A stretch of 64,000 nt of DNA from Nostocales cyanobacterium. GTDB taxonomy: Bacteria > Cyanobacteriota > Cyanobacteriia > Cyanobacteriales > Nostocaceae. Under the pieces are notes generated by a model. It saw only the letters and a program-made list of their open reading frames with translations. It had not been told where the DNA came from and did no database searches. Positions 61,906-64,000 of the stretch are shown one piece after another. The translations under genes were made by a program, and so were the position numbers. The first letter of the stretch is position 1; each line of letters opens with the position of its first letter. Location of the stretch: positions 1 through 64,000 of the forward strand of contig RDYJ01000008.1 in assembly GCA_004293145.1 (NCBI GenBank), written 5' to 3'.

Positions 61906-64000
61906 TTATTTCGTCTCCATCCAATTATCACCCGCACGCACATCAACCACCAAAGGAACACTTAAACTCACAGCATTTTCCATCACCGACTTAATTTGTA
62001 TTTGCAATTCTTCCCACTCTTGATGAGGAACTTCAAACACTAATTCATCATGCACCTGTAACAACAACCGCGCTTGATAATTTTTCAAAACCTCATGTAA
62101 TTGCACCATTGCAATTTTAATAATATCCGCACTAGAACCTTGAATTGGTGCATTTGCAGCAGAACGCAGTAACCCTGCATCATAAGCACCCAAATTTTTT
62201 AACTTACTCAAATTAATATCTTCTAAATCTCTACCTCTTAACTCTTGTAAGCTTTTACTTGTGAAATCTAAATAACGCCTTCTTCCCAAAATTGTTTCTA
62301 CATAACCTTGAGCAATAGCTTGTTTTTTCACAGTTTCCAAATATTTAAATACTTGGGGATATCTTTCATTAAATCGCTTAATAAATTCATTCGCATTAGC
62401 TTTATCTACACCTGTGGAACGTGCAAATTTGAGCGAACCCATCCCATAAATGACACCGAAATTAATTGTTTTTGCAAAACGTCTTTCTTCTGATGTTACC
62501 TCATCTTTTTCAAAGACTAATTTTGCTGTCACCGTGTGAATATCTTCATTTTGCTGATATGCTTTTAGTAATATAGGTTCTTGACTCAAATGAGCCAAAA
62601 TTCTTAACTCAATTTGTGAATAGTCAGCAGCTACCATCAACCAACCAGACTCTGGTAGAAATGCTTTTCTAATTTGTCTACTAAAAGCAGTACGAATAGG
62701 AATATTTTGCAAATTGGGATTAGAAGAAGATAACCTACCTGTAGAAGTTGCTGTTTGGTTAAAATCAGTATGTAAACGTTGACTTTGGGGATGTACCAAC
62801 GCTGGTAAAGCATCTACATAAGTAGATTTTAATTTTGATAAAGTCCGATATTCAATAATCGCATCCACAAAACCAGTATCATCAATTTCTTGGAGTTTTT
62901 CTAAAGTTGCAGCGTCAGTAGAAAAACCAGTTTGAATTTTACGGGAATGTTTGGTACTTAAACCCAGTTTTTCAAACAAAATATAACTCAATTGTTTGGG
63001 AGAACCTAAATTGAATGTTTCTCCAGCAATTTCAGTTGCTTGTATTTCTAATTTAGCCAATTCAGTTTCTAACTGCTGAGATAATTCTTGCAGATAACCG
63101 GAATTAATTTTTACTCCTGTATATTCCATTTCCGCTAACACTGCTTCTAGTGGTTGTTCTACCTCCATTAACAGTTTCGCTAAAGCTGGTGTTTTCTCCA
63201 ATTCAGCACGCAATTTTTCAACTAATTGAAATGTCGCATAAACTTGAATACCACAATAATACGCTACTAAATTAATTCCAATATCAGCAATAGTTTTTTG
63301 TGGTTCTTTTTTCCCAGTTTTGGGAACAATATCATTATATTCCGTTAGCTGTAAACCTAAATGTCTTAAAGATAAATCGCTTAAATTATGAGTAGTATCT
63401 GGATTTATCAAATAACTTGCTAACATCGGATCAAATACCACACCTGTTAAATTAATTCCCTGACATTTGAAAATTAATCTATCAAATTTGGCATTTTGAA
63501 AAGTTTTCGGATAATCTGCATTTTCCAAAATTGGACGTAATGCTGATAAAACCAAATCTAATTTTAAATTATTACCAGTTTTATGTCCAACAGGAATATA
63601 AGCAGCTTCATCAGGTTCTGTTCCCCAACAACAACCAATTCCGACTAAAGCTGCATCTCTAGGTTCTAAAGCTGTGGTTTCTGTATCCCAAGCAACAGGT
63701 TTTTCTGGGTTAGTACATTTTTTCAAAATACTAACTAATTCTTGTAATTTTTCTCCGGTGTCAATAATAGATATCTGAATTGATGACTCAGGTTGTTTTT
63801 CTGCGTTAGCTGTATCTTCTGCGCTAAAAAACCATAAATCATCATCTGCTTCTGGTTCAGAAGTATTGATTTCTTCTACTTTAGTTTCTAGAACTTTCCC
63901 CCCAAATTTTTCTTGCAGTTGGTTGATTTGTTCTAAAAATTTCTTGAATTCTAATTTCTCTAAAATCGGAATTAAATTGTTAGTATCAAAACCTGTTAAT
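61906..64000 (-). CDS. polA: DNA polymerase I (N-terminal part runs off the right edge)
   Basis: 3'-5' exonuclease (AWDTETTALEP) and polymerase motifs (VAADYSQIELRILAHLS, RRFAKTINFGVIYGMG, LQVHDELVFEVP); the frame stays open upstream of the track start to base 64000. Confidence 0.96.
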   Translation of the reverse strand, partial: LTGFDTNNLIPILEKLEFKKFLEQINQLQEKFGGKVLETKVEEINTSEPEADDDLWFFSAEDTANAEKQPESSIQISIIDTGEKLQELVSILKKCTNPEKPVAWDTETTALEPRDAALVGIGCCWGTEPDEAAYIPVGHKTGNNLKLDLVLSALRPILENADYPKTFQNAKFDRLIFKCQGINLTGVVFDPMLASYLINPDTTHNLSDLSLRHLGLQLTEYNDIVPKTGKKEPQKTIADIGINLVAYYCGIQVYATFQLVEKLRAELEKTPALAKLLMEVEQPLEAVLAEMEYTGVKINSGYLQELSQQLETELAKLEIQATEIAGETFNLGSPKQLSYILFEKLGLSTKHSRKIQTGFSTDAATLEKLQEIDDTGFVDAIIEYRTLSKLKSTYVDALPALVHPQSQRLHTDFNQTATSTGRLSSSNPNLQNIPIRTAFSRQIRKAFLPESGWLMVAADYSQIELRILAHLSQEPILLKAYQQNEDIHTVTAKLVFEKDEVTSEERRFAKTINFGVIYGMGSLKFARSTGVDKANANEFIKRFNERYPQVFKYLETVKKQAIAQGYVETILGRRRYLDFTSKSLQELRGRDLEDINLSKLKNLGAYDAGLLRSAANAPIQGSSADIIKIAMVQLHEVLKNYQARLLLQVHDELVFEVPHQEWEELQIQIKSVMENAVSLSVPLVVDVRAGDNWMETK

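Overview
The window is cyanobacterial chromosome, most likely from a heterocyst-forming Nostocales-type organism. The support is acsF, petN, psb27, clpR/clpP3 and cofH, frequent GCGATCGC (HIP1) sites, and heptameric STRR repeats. Housekeeping genes include acsF, thrC, glyS, murD, queF, polA, an SRP RNA missed by the ORF track, petN, psb27 and cofH. Accessory regions are: (i) a truncated secreted collagen-like Gly-X-Y protein at the left edge; (ii) a chaperone-usher-like pilus locus with two small subunits, a chaperone and an usher, where a hairpin-rich repeat array separates chaperone from usher; (iii) a tightly packed, co-directional 13-gene cluster (15171-29650, minus strand) with two class III aminotransferases, glucokinase, IMPase-like and HAD phosphatases, three MDR dehydrogenases, an SDR, a LacD-like aldolase, a nucleotidyltransferase, an EamA exporter and a Tat-type PhoD phosphatase. 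I read (iii) as a candidate amino-sugar/aminocyclitol pathway with built-in self-protection, and it is the main candidate for an undescribed system. Also present are (iv) an AAA ATPase + TOPRIM-like gene pair resembling OLD/RloAB/PARIS-type defence modules; (v) a MazEF-like toxin-antitoxin pair; (vi) a PepSY-like small gene apparently split by an inversion; and (vii) an STRR repeat inserted in frame in murD. All calls come from reading the sequence; no database search was run.
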